From: Kineococcus aurantiacus
GTDB lineage: Bacteria; Actinomycetota; Actinomycetes; Actinomycetales; Kineococcaceae
Reading direction: 5' to 3'
Assembly (NCBI RefSeq): GCF_013409345.1
Contig: NZ_JACCBB010000001.1
Coordinates: forward strand, 2,542,001 to 2,606,000
DNA: 64,000 nucleotides
In this document: piece after piece, positions 15,881 to 24,354 of the stretch
How the letters are laid out: each line of letters starts with the position of its first letter
Position numbering within the stretch: position 1 is the first letter of the stretch
Program-made: the position numbers and the translations under genes
Notes under the pieces: model-generated
Databases searched by the model: none
Told to the model about the DNA's origin: nothing
The model's input: the letters and a program-made list of their open reading frames with translations, nothing else

Positions 15881-16545
15881 GCCCGCTCGTCCTGCTGCCG
15901 GGCATGAACTGCACGGCGGACCTGTGGACGGGGTGCGGGCTGGACGACGCCCTCACCCCGTCGCTGGACCGGACCACCGTGGGCGAGCAGGTGGAGCACC
16001 TGCTCGCGGTGCTCCCGCCCCGCTTCGCCCTCGGCGGCCTGTCGCTGGGCGCGGTCGTGGCCGCCGAACTCGCCCTCGCCGCCCCGGACCGGGTGACCGC
16101 GCTCGTCCTGGCGTCCGTCAACCCCGGCCGCCCGACGCCGGCCCAGCGGGCCTCCTGGCGCCGGTGGTGCGCAGCCCTCGACGCGGGGACCTCCGCCCGC
16201 CAGCTCCAGGCGGGCGTCCTCGACGCGCTGGTCCCGCCGGACGTCGCCGCCGCCCGGCCCGACCTCGTGGCGCGGGTGCTGGCCATGGGCTCGGACGAGC
16301 ACCTGCTGCGGTGCCAGCTGGCGCAGCAGGACAGCCGCTGCGGCCTGCTGGACCGGCTGCCGCGCCTGCGGGTCCCCCCGCTCGTGGTCTCCGGCGCGCG
16401 GGACGTCCTCTGCCCGCCGGAGTTCCACGCCCGGCTCGCCGGGGCGGTCCCCGGCGCCGAGGTCGTCGGGCTGCCCACGGGGCACCTCGTCCCCCTCGAG
16501 GCGCCCGTGGAGTTCGGGGAGCTCGTGCGGGCCCGGGTCGGCTGA
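15877..16545 (+). CDS. Alpha/beta hydrolase coupled to the importer
   Basis: The 222-residue protein starts at a GTG overlapping the permease stop (GTGA). The nucleophile elbow is GGLSLGAVVA, with the acidic residue in SGARDVLCPPEF and the His in PTGHLVPLEAP, so the triad looks complete. There is no signal peptide, so it acts in the cytoplasm. Translational coupling to the permease suggests that it hydrolyses an ester or lactone form of the imported compound, but the substrate is not evident. Confidence 0.88.
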   Translation: MSPLVLLPGMNCTADLWTGCGLDDALTPSLDRTTVGEQVEHLLAVLPPRFALGGLSLGAVVAAELALAAPDRVTALVLASVNPGRPTPAQRASWRRWCAALDAGTSARQLQAGVLDALVPPDVAAARPDLVARVLAMGSDEHLLRCQLAQQDSRCGLLDRLPRLRVPPLVVSGARDVLCPPEFHARLAGAVPGAEVVGLPTGHLVPLEAPVEFGELVRARVG

Positions 16546-16665
16546 GCCGGTCCGCGTCGACGACCCCGGGACCCGGGACCCCGAGCAGCGGCCGGCCGCG
16601 CCGTCCCCGTGCCAGACTGGGCGGGACGCGGGGTCCGGCGCCCGCGACGGACGCGGAGGTCCACG

Positions 16666-18219
16666 GTGAACCGCAGATCGGCACTGGGGCTCGGGGCGTC
16701 GGGGACGGTCGCGGTGGCTGCTGCGGCGTGCTCGGCCGGCGGGGGACGTCCCCGGTCCGCGCGATCGGCGCCCGGGCCGTCCACGGCGGCGGCCGTCGAA
16801 GGGGTCGTACCGGCCGGCCGGTTGGAGTTCGACGTCCGGGACGCCGGCGGCCGGTTGCTGACGTGGTCGGAGTTCCGGGCCCGGCAGTCCAACGGTGCCG
16901 GTGACGACGGGTACGACGACTTCCTCGTGGACGGCACCACGTTGCAGGTCCTGACCCCGTGGCCGCTGGAGGAGGGGCCGGGGACCTTCGCCCTGGACCG
17001 CCCTGCGGGGCGGGTGACCCTCGCGCTGGCGTGGGACACCTCCGACGGCTACGGGCAGCTCTTCCTGGACCTGCCGGCGGCCGGGACCCACGAGTTCTCC
17101 GAGACCGCCGCGGAACAGGCCGCCGTCGAACTCGACCTGCAGCTGCGCGAACGGCCGTGGTACTCACCGTCCGTCCCGGTGCAGGAGGCGCGGTCGGCCG
17201 CGACGGACCTGCTCGCCCGGATGCGCGCGCAGGACGACCCCGCGCGCCGTGGTGCCCTGGCCGCGCAGGCGCTCGACGCGTTGGTGCACGCGCAGTTGGC
17301 CGTCCAGGAGGAGTCGGGGCGGCAGCGCGCCGGTGACCGTCCGGTCGTGCTCGGCGTCACCTTCGACGACCCGTCACGCCACGACGCCCTCGCCGCGGTC
17401 CGCGACCTGACCCCGGTCGGGCAGCCGTGGGTGCGGTACGTGTTCGACGTGGCGGACGGACCCGAGGCCTACCGCGCCGACGTCGCCGCGGCCCGGGCGT
17501 CCGGGGTGCAGGTCCTCGGCCAGTTCCTCGACTCCTCCCAGTTCGCGGGTGTGAGCCAGCCGCAGTGGCAGCGCCGGGTGGCCGACTACGTGCGGGCGTT
17601 CCCGGACGTCGCGGCGTGGGAGGTCGGCAACGAGGTCAACGGCGGGTGGACCGGTCCGGACGCCGGGGCCAAGACGCGGTGGGCCGCCACCCACGTGAAG
17701 CAGAACTCCAGCGCGCGCACCCTCGTCACGCTGTACTGGCAACTGGGGGAGGGCGAGGCGGTGGAATCCGTCTTCACCTGGGCCGCGGCGAACCTGCCGG
17801 GGACGGACGTCGACGACGTGGGGTTGTCCGTCTACCCGGAGGAGCACCCCCTCGGGGCTTCGCTGGACCGGGTCCTGCGGACCCTGCGCCAGGCCTACCC
17901 GGGACGGCGGCTGCTCCTCACCGAACTCGGGTACGGTGCCGCGGACTTGCGGCCGCTGTGGTGGTGGGGCACGCGGGGTGACACCGCGGCCGCCCGGGTG
18001 CAGGTCGCGCGGTTCTACGCGTCGGCCGTCAACGGCATCGGCGACGGCGGGACGTTCTGGTGGTACTTCCTGCAGGACGCCCTCCCGCCGTCGCCGGTCC
18101 ACGCGGCGCTCGCCGCCCCGGGGGCGGGGTCGTCGGGCACCCCGGTGGCGTGGAGGGTGCCGCGCGGGCTGCGCACGCTGCGGGGCCGGGGCCGGGGCCG
18201 GGGCCGGGGCCGGGGCTGA
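16666..18219 (+). CDS. Secreted clan-A-like glycoside hydrolase (lipoprotein)
   Basis: The GTG at 16666 with GCGGAGGT 6 nt upstream gives 517 residues. The N-terminus NRRSALGLGASG then AAAACSAG has a twin-Arg and a lipobox (Cys22). Residues about 225-480 read as a TIM-barrel glycosidase. AAWEVGNEVNGG supplies the Asn-Glu acid/base (Glu323) and LLLTELGYG the nucleophile Glu (Glu420), the clan GH-A layout of GH5/GH39 relatives. Nearby genes make a surface polysaccharide, so it may trim or degrade that polymer. The C-terminus is an artificial-looking Gly-Arg tail encoded by a GGGGCC tandem repeat. Confidence 0.78.
   Translation: MNRRSALGLGASGTVAVAAAACSAGGGRPRSARSAPGPSTAAAVEGVVPAGRLEFDVRDAGGRLLTWSEFRARQSNGAGDDGYDDFLVDGTTLQVLTPWPLEEGPGTFALDRPAGRVTLALAWDTSDGYGQLFLDLPAAGTHEFSETAAEQAAVELDLQLRERPWYSPSVPVQEARSAATDLLARMRAQDDPARRGALAAQALDALVHAQLAVQEESGRQRAGDRPVVLGVTFDDPSRHDALAAVRDLTPVGQPWVRYVFDVADGPEAYRADVAAARASGVQVLGQFLDSSQFAGVSQPQWQRRVADYVRAFPDVAAWEVGNEVNGGWTGPDAGAKTRWAATHVKQNSSARTLVTLYWQLGEGEAVESVFTWAAANLPGTDVDDVGLSVYPEEHPLGASLDRVLRTLRQAYPGRRLLLTELGYGAADLRPLWWWGTRGDTAAARVQVARFYASAVNGIGDGGTFWWYFLQDALPPSPVHAALAAPGAGSSGTPVAWRVPRGLRTLRGRGRGRGRGRG
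18182..18217 (+). repeat. GGGGCC hexanucleotide tandem repeat encoding a Gly-Arg tail
   Basis: Five perfect GGGGCC units plus a GGGGCT end directly before the TGA of the glycosidase gene. In this frame they encode alternating Gly and Arg residues. Six-base units keep the reading frame, so slippage changes only tail length. Confidence 0.9.
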
Positions 18220-18247
18220 GGTGTGGTGGCACGGCCCGAGGGGACGC

Positions 18248-18940
18248 TCAGGGCAGGGTCGCGGGTTCGACCCGCAGACCGCTGAACCGCACCTCGGCGT
18301 CCTCGGAGTACAGGCCGACGGCGCCCGGGACGCCCGGATCCGCGGGGACGGTGAACGACACCACCGCGGCGTGGTCGACCCAGACGTCGATCGTCGCCCC
18401 GAGCTGACGCACGCGGACGTCGTGCGGCCGGTCCCCCGCCACGGGCGCGTCACCGGTGGCGAGGAAGCGCTGGCCACCGGTGGCCGACGGGTCGACCTGG
18501 CCCAGTTCCCAGCCGTTGGGCTTGAGGGCGAAGTAGTAGAAGCGGCGCTCGGCGTCGTAGTGCCACACGAGCCAGCCCACCTCCCAGGGGTTGGGGCGGG
18601 AGCCGGTGCGCAGCTGCCGGACGGTGTGGACGGTGGCGCGCAGGTCGAGGTCGCCGTACTGCCGGACGGACACCACCAGGCCGGCATGCGTCTGCTCCGG
18701 GTCGCTCGCCGGTGCGGGGGACAGCGTGATGGCCGTCCCGCGGGAACTGGTCCGCCCGTGGCCGTCGTACACCGCGATCCAGTCGCCGTGCGCCGAACCG
18801 TCCGCCCACACCTCGGCCGGGTGCGACCACCACCACGAGCCGGTGGCCGCGCCCGCCGCGACGAGCAGCACGAGCGCGGCGGCGAGCGTGCGCCGTCGGG
18901 CCGTGCGCCACGGTGAGGGTCCAGGTGTCACGACCCTCAA
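18248..18940 (-). CDS. Membrane-anchored protein with a concanavalin-like (LamG/DUF1080-type) domain
   Basis: I chose the TTG at 18940 because GGAGGAGG lies about 8 nt upstream. The frame can be read upstream to a GTG at 19006, but that start has no ribosome site. The product has about 230 residues: a short N-terminus, one membrane anchor (TLAAALVLLVAAGAATGSWWW) and an extracellular beta-sandwich. The sandwich contains DLRATVHTVRQLRTGSRPNPWEVGWLVWHY, RFYYFALKPNGWELGQ and DVRVRQLGATIDVWVD, typical of laminin-G-like/3-keto-disaccharide hydrolase sandwiches. It probably binds surface polysaccharide made by this locus. It follows the DUF2334 gene by about 70 bases. Confidence 0.7.
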   Translation of the reverse strand: MRVVTPGPSPWRTARRRTLAAALVLLVAAGAATGSWWWSHPAEVWADGSAHGDWIAVYDGHGRTSSRGTAITLSPAPASDPEQTHAGLVVSVRQYGDLDLRATVHTVRQLRTGSRPNPWEVGWLVWHYDAERRFYYFALKPNGWELGQVDPSATGGQRFLATGDAPVAGDRPHDVRVRQLGATIDVWVDHAAVVSFTVPADPGVPGAVGLYSEDAEVRFSGLRVEPATLP

Positions 18941-19012
18941 GTCGGCCGCTCCTCCTCCACCGCGGTGGCCGGCCACCGGTGCGTCACTTGGTTCGGGTCG
19001 AGGCACGAGGTA

Positions 19013-20806
19013 TCACACGCTGCCGGCGGCGACGAACGTGTAACCCAGTGCCTTGATCCCGGTGACCACCTGCTGCAGGTAGGTGATCCCGAGGTAGGGG
19101 TGGTAGAAGAAGCTCGCGAAACCGTCGCGCACGACGAGGTTGGCCCGGGCGGTCGCGACGAGGTCCGCGGGCAGGCGGGCGGGGTGGTTGTTGAAGGGCT
19201 CGGGTTCGACGTTGCCGACGCACTCGGGCAAGACCTTCGTGCCGTAGAGGTCCTTGACGGCGTAGGGGAAGTACTGCCCGTTGAGGCGGGTGCTGTCGAC
19301 CGCACCGGTGAGCAGGCCGCCGAAGTAGAGACCCCGGTCGTAGCGGGTGGCGAACCTCGCAGCGACGGCCCGGTAGTCGGTGGCGCTGCCCGCGTAGTGC
19401 GGGAACTCGAAGATGGTCGGTGACCCGAGCCGGGTAGCGGTGAAGACGCTGTCGGACGACGTGAGCCGGGCGGTGGCCCAGGTTGTCGAGTCCTCCGGGA
19501 CGGGGCCGTCGTAGACGACGGTGTTCGAGGCGTCTACGTGGGCGCGGAAGAACTCGAAGTCGTTCGCGCTCACCCCGTCGTACGGGTTCGCCACGGTGGA
19601 GTACTGGTGGGTGTACCCGTGCATCAGGATCGTGCCGCCCCTGGTCTTCGCGTACTTCAGGGCGTTCACGACCGCGGGCACCGCCGAGAGCGTGTAGTCC
19701 TCGGCGACCCCGTCGTTCAGGGTTCCCAGCGGGTCCACGTAGCGCGGGTAGACCGCGAGGGTGAACGGGACCGACTGGGAGGCCAGGTAGTCGGCCACGG
19801 CGCGGATCTCGGTCGGGTCGGCGTCCGGGCCGACGTCCTCGATGCGGACCATCGCCCGGTGCCGGGTGGCCGTCGCGGGGGCGAGCGCGTCGAAGAGCAG
19901 GTCGGCGAACGCGAGGTAGCGGTCGCCGTGGTCGACGTAGGCGAAGGGCACCTCCCCGACGTAGGTGAAGGTGCCCGACCGGGTCGCCCACGGGAACGAC
20001 GTCCCGTCGGGCCGCTGCGCCGTGGCCAGCACGCTGGCCCTGGACGCGTCGCTCACCACGACGTCCATGATCCCGGACTGGTTGACGGTGTCCCGGCGAA
20101 GGGACTGCCCCTGGTAGGTGACGGTCGCGACGGCGCTGGTGTCGAACTGCTTCCACGTCCACCCCCTGCGGGTGGCGAAGCCCGTGTCGGCGGCCGTGAG
20201 CTGCCAGATGTTGTCGTACACCCAGATGACGGGCTTCGTCGTGGCGGTGACGTCGCTGAGCAGGGCGGCGGGCAAGGGTTCGTCGTAGGTGGAACCCAGG
20301 TACACCAGCGCCGTGTGCGACGAGAGCAGGCCGGCCGTGTACGACCGGGTGGGCAGCGTCGTCCAACTCCCGAAGTGCGAGACGAGGTTCGCCGTCTGCT
20401 GCGCGTACAGCTCCCCCAACCACCCCCACGGACCGCTGTCGTCGTAGACGATCAGCGTCTTGGTCGCCGTGCTCAGGCCGGTCCCGGTGGCGCTGGTGAC
20501 CGCCGCGGCGGTCAGGGTGGCGCCCGGGGGTACCGGCGGGGCCGGCAGCGGGGCGGTCGGTGGCTGGGTGGCGCGCCGGGGTCCGCGGGGGCGTCGCTCC
20601 GGCGGAGGTGGGGGAGCGACCAGCTTGCCGACGTCGGACAACGAGTGGTGCTTGCCGCGGCGGCTGCCGGGGGGCCGGGCCGCCGCGGCGGAGGTGGCCA
20701 GGGGCAGCGCGAGGGCCGCGGCCAGCCCGGTGGCGCCGGCGGCGCGCAACGCCTCGCGGCGGTCGACGCCACGGCGGACGGGGTGGTGCGGGTGCTCACG
20801 GGTCAC
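19013..20806 (-). CDS. DUF2334 (polysaccharide deacetylase-like) secreted protein
   Basis: The 597-residue product begins with a twin-arginine type signal (DRREALRAAGATGLAAALALPLATSAAAA) and a Pro-rich linker (VAPPPPPERRPRG). The C-terminal half carries the DUF2334 features related to NodB deacetylases: MVRIEDVGPDADP (the acid residues), FTLAVYP, and the metal-type GGTILMHGYTHQY His pair. It ends with a small beta segment, FFYHPYLG. It would act outside the cell, most likely on the N-acetyl groups of the polysaccharide produced by the GlmS/epimerase/GT2 genes next door. It lies 16 bp downstream of the glmS paralogue. Confidence 0.82.
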   Translation of the reverse strand: MTREHPHHPVRRGVDRREALRAAGATGLAAALALPLATSAAAARPPGSRRGKHHSLSDVGKLVAPPPPPERRPRGPRRATQPPTAPLPAPPVPPGATLTAAAVTSATGTGLSTATKTLIVYDDSGPWGWLGELYAQQTANLVSHFGSWTTLPTRSYTAGLLSSHTALVYLGSTYDEPLPAALLSDVTATTKPVIWVYDNIWQLTAADTGFATRRGWTWKQFDTSAVATVTYQGQSLRRDTVNQSGIMDVVVSDASRASVLATAQRPDGTSFPWATRSGTFTYVGEVPFAYVDHGDRYLAFADLLFDALAPATATRHRAMVRIEDVGPDADPTEIRAVADYLASQSVPFTLAVYPRYVDPLGTLNDGVAEDYTLSAVPAVVNALKYAKTRGGTILMHGYTHQYSTVANPYDGVSANDFEFFRAHVDASNTVVYDGPVPEDSTTWATARLTSSDSVFTATRLGSPTIFEFPHYAGSATDYRAVAARFATRYDRGLYFGGLLTGAVDSTRLNGQYFPYAVKDLYGTKVLPECVGNVEPEPFNNHPARLPADLVATARANLVVRDGFASFFYHPYLGITYLQQVVTGIKALGYTFVAAGSV

Positions 20807-20822
20807 GGGGTGCTCCTCGGGG

Positions 20823-22610
20823 TCAGACGACGGTGACGGACTTGGCGAGGTTGCGGGGCCGGTCGACGTCCCGGCCCAGTCGCGCGGCCAGCGTGCGAGC
20901 CAGGTGCTGGAGCGCGGCGATGGATTCCAGGGGTCCCCAGGCGTGCGGTTCGGGGCGGTCCAGGACGCCGAACGCGCAGCCCTCGCCCCACCCGACGCGG
21001 AGCACGTCGGCCCCCCGGGCGGAGACCTCGTGCACGATGGTGTCCAGCGCCGCCGCTCCGTCCTCGACGACCACGACGGGGGTTCCGGGCTCGACCAGGG
21101 CGAGGGGCCCGTGCTTGAACTCCCCCGCGGGGTGGCACTGCGCCCACCGGTACGTCAGTTCCTCCAGCTTCAGCGCCCCTTCGGCCGCGTACGGCAGCGC
21201 TGCCCCGCGGGCGACGAAGAGGAAGCCGGGCTGCGGGGCCAGCCGCTCGGCGAGCTCGTCGGCGCGGTGCAGGGCCAGCCTCCCCGCCCGGTGCAGAGCC
21301 TCGGGCGTCGCGGACAGCTCGTCGAGGAGCTCGGCGGTCGACGACCGGGGCAGTCGTCCCCGCGCCACGGCGGAGGACAGGGCCAGGAACACGCCGGCCA
21401 GGACCTGGGCCGTGAACGTCTTCGTGGCGGCGACACCGAGTTCCGGGCCGACTCCGAGGTCGAACACGGCGTCGGCGCGGCGGGCCAGGCTCGACGTGGG
21501 GGAGTTGGTGACGGCCAGCAGCGGTCCCGGCAGGGCGTCGAGGGCGCGGAGCACGTCGGCGGTCTCGCCGGACTGCGACACCGCGACCGTCAGCTCGCCG
21601 GGGACCTGGTCCGCGGGATCGTGCTCGGACGCGACGGTCACCTCGCAGGGCGTGCCGGCGAGCCGCCGCAGCACCCTGGCCCCCACCTCCGCCGCGTGCC
21701 GGGAACTGCCGCAGGCGAGGAAGCGGACCCGTTCGGGCACGGGGAGAGCCAGCTGGTCCCAGACCCTCCCTGAACGGACGGAGGGGACCCACGTCCGCAC
21801 CAGCTCCGCCGCGTGGTCGGCCTGTTCGTCGATCTCGCGGGCGGTGCGGTCGGCGTGGGCACCGGTTCCCGTCTGCTCCGGTCGCCACCGGAGTCGCGTC
21901 GTCGCGCGCTGCACCGCCAGGTCGTGGTGGTCGAACCAGCGCACGTCCTCGCCGAGTTCGACGAGGTCGTCGTCGTCCAGGAAGCTCACCTCCTCGCACG
22001 TGCCCACGAGGGCGACCGGGTCGCTGGCCGCCGCGTTCCCCTCCTGGCCCGTGCCGACGACCAGCGGGGAGTTCCTCGCGGTCAGGACGACGGAGTCGTG
22101 GCCGGCCGCCAGCACGGCCAGCGCCCACGAACCCTCGAGCCGGCGGGTGGTGATGCGCACGGCGGCCGCGAGGTCCCACCCCAGGTCCAGTTCCTCCTTG
22201 ACGAGGTGGGCGACGACCTCGCTGTCGACGCCGGAGGTGAGGCGGTGCCCGCGGGTGACGAGCAGGGACGCGATCTCGGCGGCGTTGGTGACGATCCCGT
22301 TGTGCACGACGGCGACGCGGCCCGTGCAGTCGCAGTGCGGGTGGGCGTTGCCCTCGCTGATCCCGCCGTGCGTGGCCCAGCGCGTGTGGCCGATCCCCAG
22401 GACGGCGCCCGGTGGGAGGGGATCGGCCAGGAGGCGGAACTCGAGGTCGGCCAGCCGGCCCGTCGAACGTCTGCGGTCGACCAGTTCCGAGCCGGGGGTC
22501 AGCACCGCGACGCCCGCGGAGTCGTACCCGCGGTACTCCAGGGCGCGCAGACCGCTCAGCACGACGTCCACGAGGTCCCGGGTCCGCCTCCCGGCCAAGA
22601 TGCCGCACAT
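20823..22610 (-). CDS. glmS: Glutamine-fructose-6-phosphate aminotransferase (GlmS paralogue)
   Basis: The ATG at 22610 follows AGGAGG and puts the catalytic Cys at position 2 (MCGILAG), as required after Met removal. The 595-residue length is normal for GlmS. The glutaminase half shows GHTRWATHGGISEGNAHPH and VHNGIVTNA. The two SIS domains show CGSSRHAAEVGARVL, VSQSGETADVLRAL and ELTYRWAQCHPAGEFKHGPLAL, and the family C-terminus PRNLAKSVTV is intact. It makes glucosamine-6-phosphate from fructose-6-phosphate and glutamine. Being inside a polysaccharide cluster, it is probably a dedicated second copy boosting UDP-HexNAc supply rather than the housekeeping gene. Confidence 0.93.
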   Translation of the reverse strand: MCGILAGRRTRDLVDVVLSGLRALEYRGYDSAGVAVLTPGSELVDRRRSTGRLADLEFRLLADPLPPGAVLGIGHTRWATHGGISEGNAHPHCDCTGRVAVVHNGIVTNAAEIASLLVTRGHRLTSGVDSEVVAHLVKEELDLGWDLAAAVRITTRRLEGSWALAVLAAGHDSVVLTARNSPLVVGTGQEGNAAASDPVALVGTCEEVSFLDDDDLVELGEDVRWFDHHDLAVQRATTRLRWRPEQTGTGAHADRTAREIDEQADHAAELVRTWVPSVRSGRVWDQLALPVPERVRFLACGSSRHAAEVGARVLRRLAGTPCEVTVASEHDPADQVPGELTVAVSQSGETADVLRALDALPGPLLAVTNSPTSSLARRADAVFDLGVGPELGVAATKTFTAQVLAGVFLALSSAVARGRLPRSSTAELLDELSATPEALHRAGRLALHRADELAERLAPQPGFLFVARGAALPYAAEGALKLEELTYRWAQCHPAGEFKHGPLALVEPGTPVVVVEDGAAALDTIVHEVSARGADVLRVGWGEGCAFGVLDRPEPHAWGPLESIAALQHLARTLAARLGRDVDRPRNLAKSVTVV

Positions 22611-22631
22611 GAACGCCTCCTGGGACGTCGA

Positions 22632-22649
22632 CCGCACCGGTGGGTGCGG
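22632..22649 (-). promoter_or_regulatory. Hairpin in the glmS 5' region
   Basis: CCGCACC and GGTGCGG (22632-22638 and 22643-22649) are perfect 7-bp arms around a 4-base loop, 22 bases before the glmS ATG. A second short dyad GGAAC...GTTCC lies at 22665-22680. They may be operator or leader structures of the divergent polysaccharide promoters. There is no sign of a glmS ribozyme core. Confidence 0.35.
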
Positions 22650-22899
22650 TGCAGCCGGCCGCGGGGAACTCCGCTGTTCCGGGCGATCTCCGGCAGGCAC
22701 ACGGTGGACCCCGTACCGCCAGTTGTCCAGGTCTCGCCGGAACTGAAAGCGCTACGTGTTTGAGCTGTCACGCTGGCGGAGGGGAACTCGGTACCACTTG
22801 GTCGTTTTCCATGATTTTCCTGGAACTGGCTTCCCTTGGCGACGGGGAAGGTCCAACCTCACCCCAGCACCTCCCCGCGGCCTCCGGCAAGGAGTTCCC

Positions 22900-23181
22900 A
22901 TGCCCATCCCGGTGTCACCACAGACGTCCCCCGCTGCGGGCGCGGTCGCGTCGGCGACCGCCGTCCCCCACCCTGCAGACGTCGTCTCGATGCAACTGTT
23001 CCCTGCTGTCGGAGCGCTGTTCGCCGTCTACCTCACGGCCCTCGTCGTGCTGGCCCTCCTCACGGTCCTCGCCAAGGTGACCGGTCGCCGCGGGGCGCAC
23101 CACGCCCTGCTGCGCCGGGAAGTGGTGGTGCTGCCGGAGGAAACCCTCTCCCCGCCCCTGCCGGGGAGGGCGGCGGCGTGA
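22900..23181 (+). CDS. Small single-pass membrane protein of the polysaccharide operon
   Basis: The ATG at 22900 with AAGGAG 6 nt upstream gives 93 residues. There is one membrane segment (LFAVYLTALVVLALLTVLAKVTG), with an Ala/Pro-rich N-terminal part outside and a basic C-terminal tail (GRRGAHHALLRREVVVL). I recognise no family. It is the first gene of the operon and overlaps the UDP-GlcNAc 2-epimerase gene by GTGA. A scaffold or accessory role for the GT2 synthase is therefore a fair guess, not a demonstrated function. Confidence 0.75.
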   Translation: MPIPVSPQTSPAAGAVASATAVPHPADVVSMQLFPAVGALFAVYLTALVVLALLTVLAKVTGRRGAHHALLRREVVVLPEETLSPPLPGRAAA

Positions 23182-24344
23182 GCGGGTCGTGCCCGCACCG
23201 CGTCCTGGTCGTCGTCGGTACTCGACCGGAGGCCGTCAAGCTCGCTCCCGTCGTGCGGGCCATGGAGGAGGCGGCGGGTTTCGAACCCGTCGTCGTCAGC
23301 ACCGGTCAGCACCGGGAGATGCTCGACCAGATGCTGTCCGCCCTCCAGGTGCGCGTCGACGTCCAGCTCGACGTGATGCGCGAGCGCCAGGACCTGCACG
23401 GCCTCACGTCCCGGTTGTCCGGGCAACTGGGAGCGGTCGTCGCGGACGGCCCCTACGACGCGGTCGTCGTGCAGGGGGACACGACGACGGCGCTGTGCGG
23501 AGCGCTCGCCGCCTTCTACGCCGGGCTGCCCGTCGCCCACGTCGAAGCGGGCCTGCGGTCCGGTGTCCTCACCGACCCGTTCCCCGAGGAGCTGAACCGG
23601 CGCCTGGTGAGCCGGCTCGCGCGCTGGCACTTCGCCCCGACCCTCCCCGCGGGGACGAACCTCCTGCGCGAAGGGGTTCCCGTGGGGGACATCGAGGTCA
23701 CCGGGAACACCGTCGTCGACAACCTGCTCTGGGTCGTGGGTCGCGGCCTGGGAACCTCCGCGTTCGCCCCCGAGGGGGCCCGGCGCCGCACCGGCCCCCG
23801 GATCGTCGTCACCCTGCACCGCCGGGAGAACCAGGGAGCCGTCATGGCGGCCCTGGCGCGCGCGGTCGCCGACGTCGCCGACGCCCGGGACGCGGAAGTG
23901 GTGCTCCCCCTGCACCGCAGCCCGGCCGTGCGCGACGTCGTCCTGCCCGTCCTCGGGGACCACCCCCGCGTGCGGATCACCGAGCCGCTGGACTACCTCG
24001 ACTTCACCGCCACGCTGTCCCGGGCCGACCTCGTGCTGACCGACTCCGGCGGAGTGCAGGAGGAGGCTCCCTCGCTCGACGTGCCGGTGCTGGTGCTGCG
24101 ACGCACCACCGAGCGGCCCGAGGCCGTGCGGGCAGGGGCGGCTGCCTTGGTCGGGACCGACCCCGACGACGTCCGGCGCGCCGCGCTCGACCTCATCGAC
24201 GACCCCGGAGCGTTGCGGCGGATGCGTTCAGTCGACAACCCCTTCGGCGACGGCCACGCGTCGGCGCGCATCCTCGAGCGGCTGGACCGGGACCTGACGG
24301 CCGCCGCGTCGCAGCGGCCCGAAGCGGTCGCCGCCCGACCGTGA
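23178..24344 (+). CDS. wecB: UDP-N-acetylglucosamine 2-epimerase (non-hydrolysing)
   Basis: The 388-residue protein starts at GTG with a GTGA overlap. It shows the WecB/MnaA landmarks: VVGTRPEAVKLAPVV at the N-terminus, STGQHREMLDQML, VVQGDTTTALCGALAAF, VAHVEAGLRSG, PFPEELNRRLVSRLA, VTGNTVVDNLLW, VTLHRRENQG and LTDSGGVQEEAPSL. It interconverts UDP-GlcNAc and UDP-ManNAc in the cytoplasm. In this operon it would feed UDP-ManNAc (or its derivative) to the GT2 synthase. The final C-terminal part is Ala/Arg-rich. Confidence 0.95.
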   Translation: MSGSCPHRVLVVVGTRPEAVKLAPVVRAMEEAAGFEPVVVSTGQHREMLDQMLSALQVRVDVQLDVMRERQDLHGLTSRLSGQLGAVVADGPYDAVVVQGDTTTALCGALAAFYAGLPVAHVEAGLRSGVLTDPFPEELNRRLVSRLARWHFAPTLPAGTNLLREGVPVGDIEVTGNTVVDNLLWVVGRGLGTSAFAPEGARRRTGPRIVVTLHRRENQGAVMAALARAVADVADARDAEVVLPLHRSPAVRDVVLPVLGDHPRVRITEPLDYLDFTATLSRADLVLTDSGGVQEEAPSLDVPVLVLRRTTERPEAVRAGAAALVGTDPDDVRRAALDLIDDPGALRRMRSVDNPFGDGHASARILERLDRDLTAAASQRPEAVAARP

Positions 24345-24354
24345 ACGAGCCGCC

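Noticed and set aside
18255-18270. GCGGGTTCGACCCGC, similar to a tRNA T-arm
   Set aside because: It lies inside the coding sequence of the LamG-like protein and no other tRNA arms are present around it.
19004-19006. GTG 19004-19006 as start of the LamG-like protein
   Set aside because: No ribosome site precedes it and the added residues are low-complexity. TTG 18940 has GGAGGAGG at good spacing.
22610-22700. Possible glmS ribozyme/riboswitch
   Set aside because: The glmS leader is short and has only small hairpins. No conserved ribozyme core is visible.
22748-22761. CcpA/LacI-like site TGAAAGCGCTACGT
   Set aside because: Only one half matches a catabolite-type palindrome and no second copy was seen.
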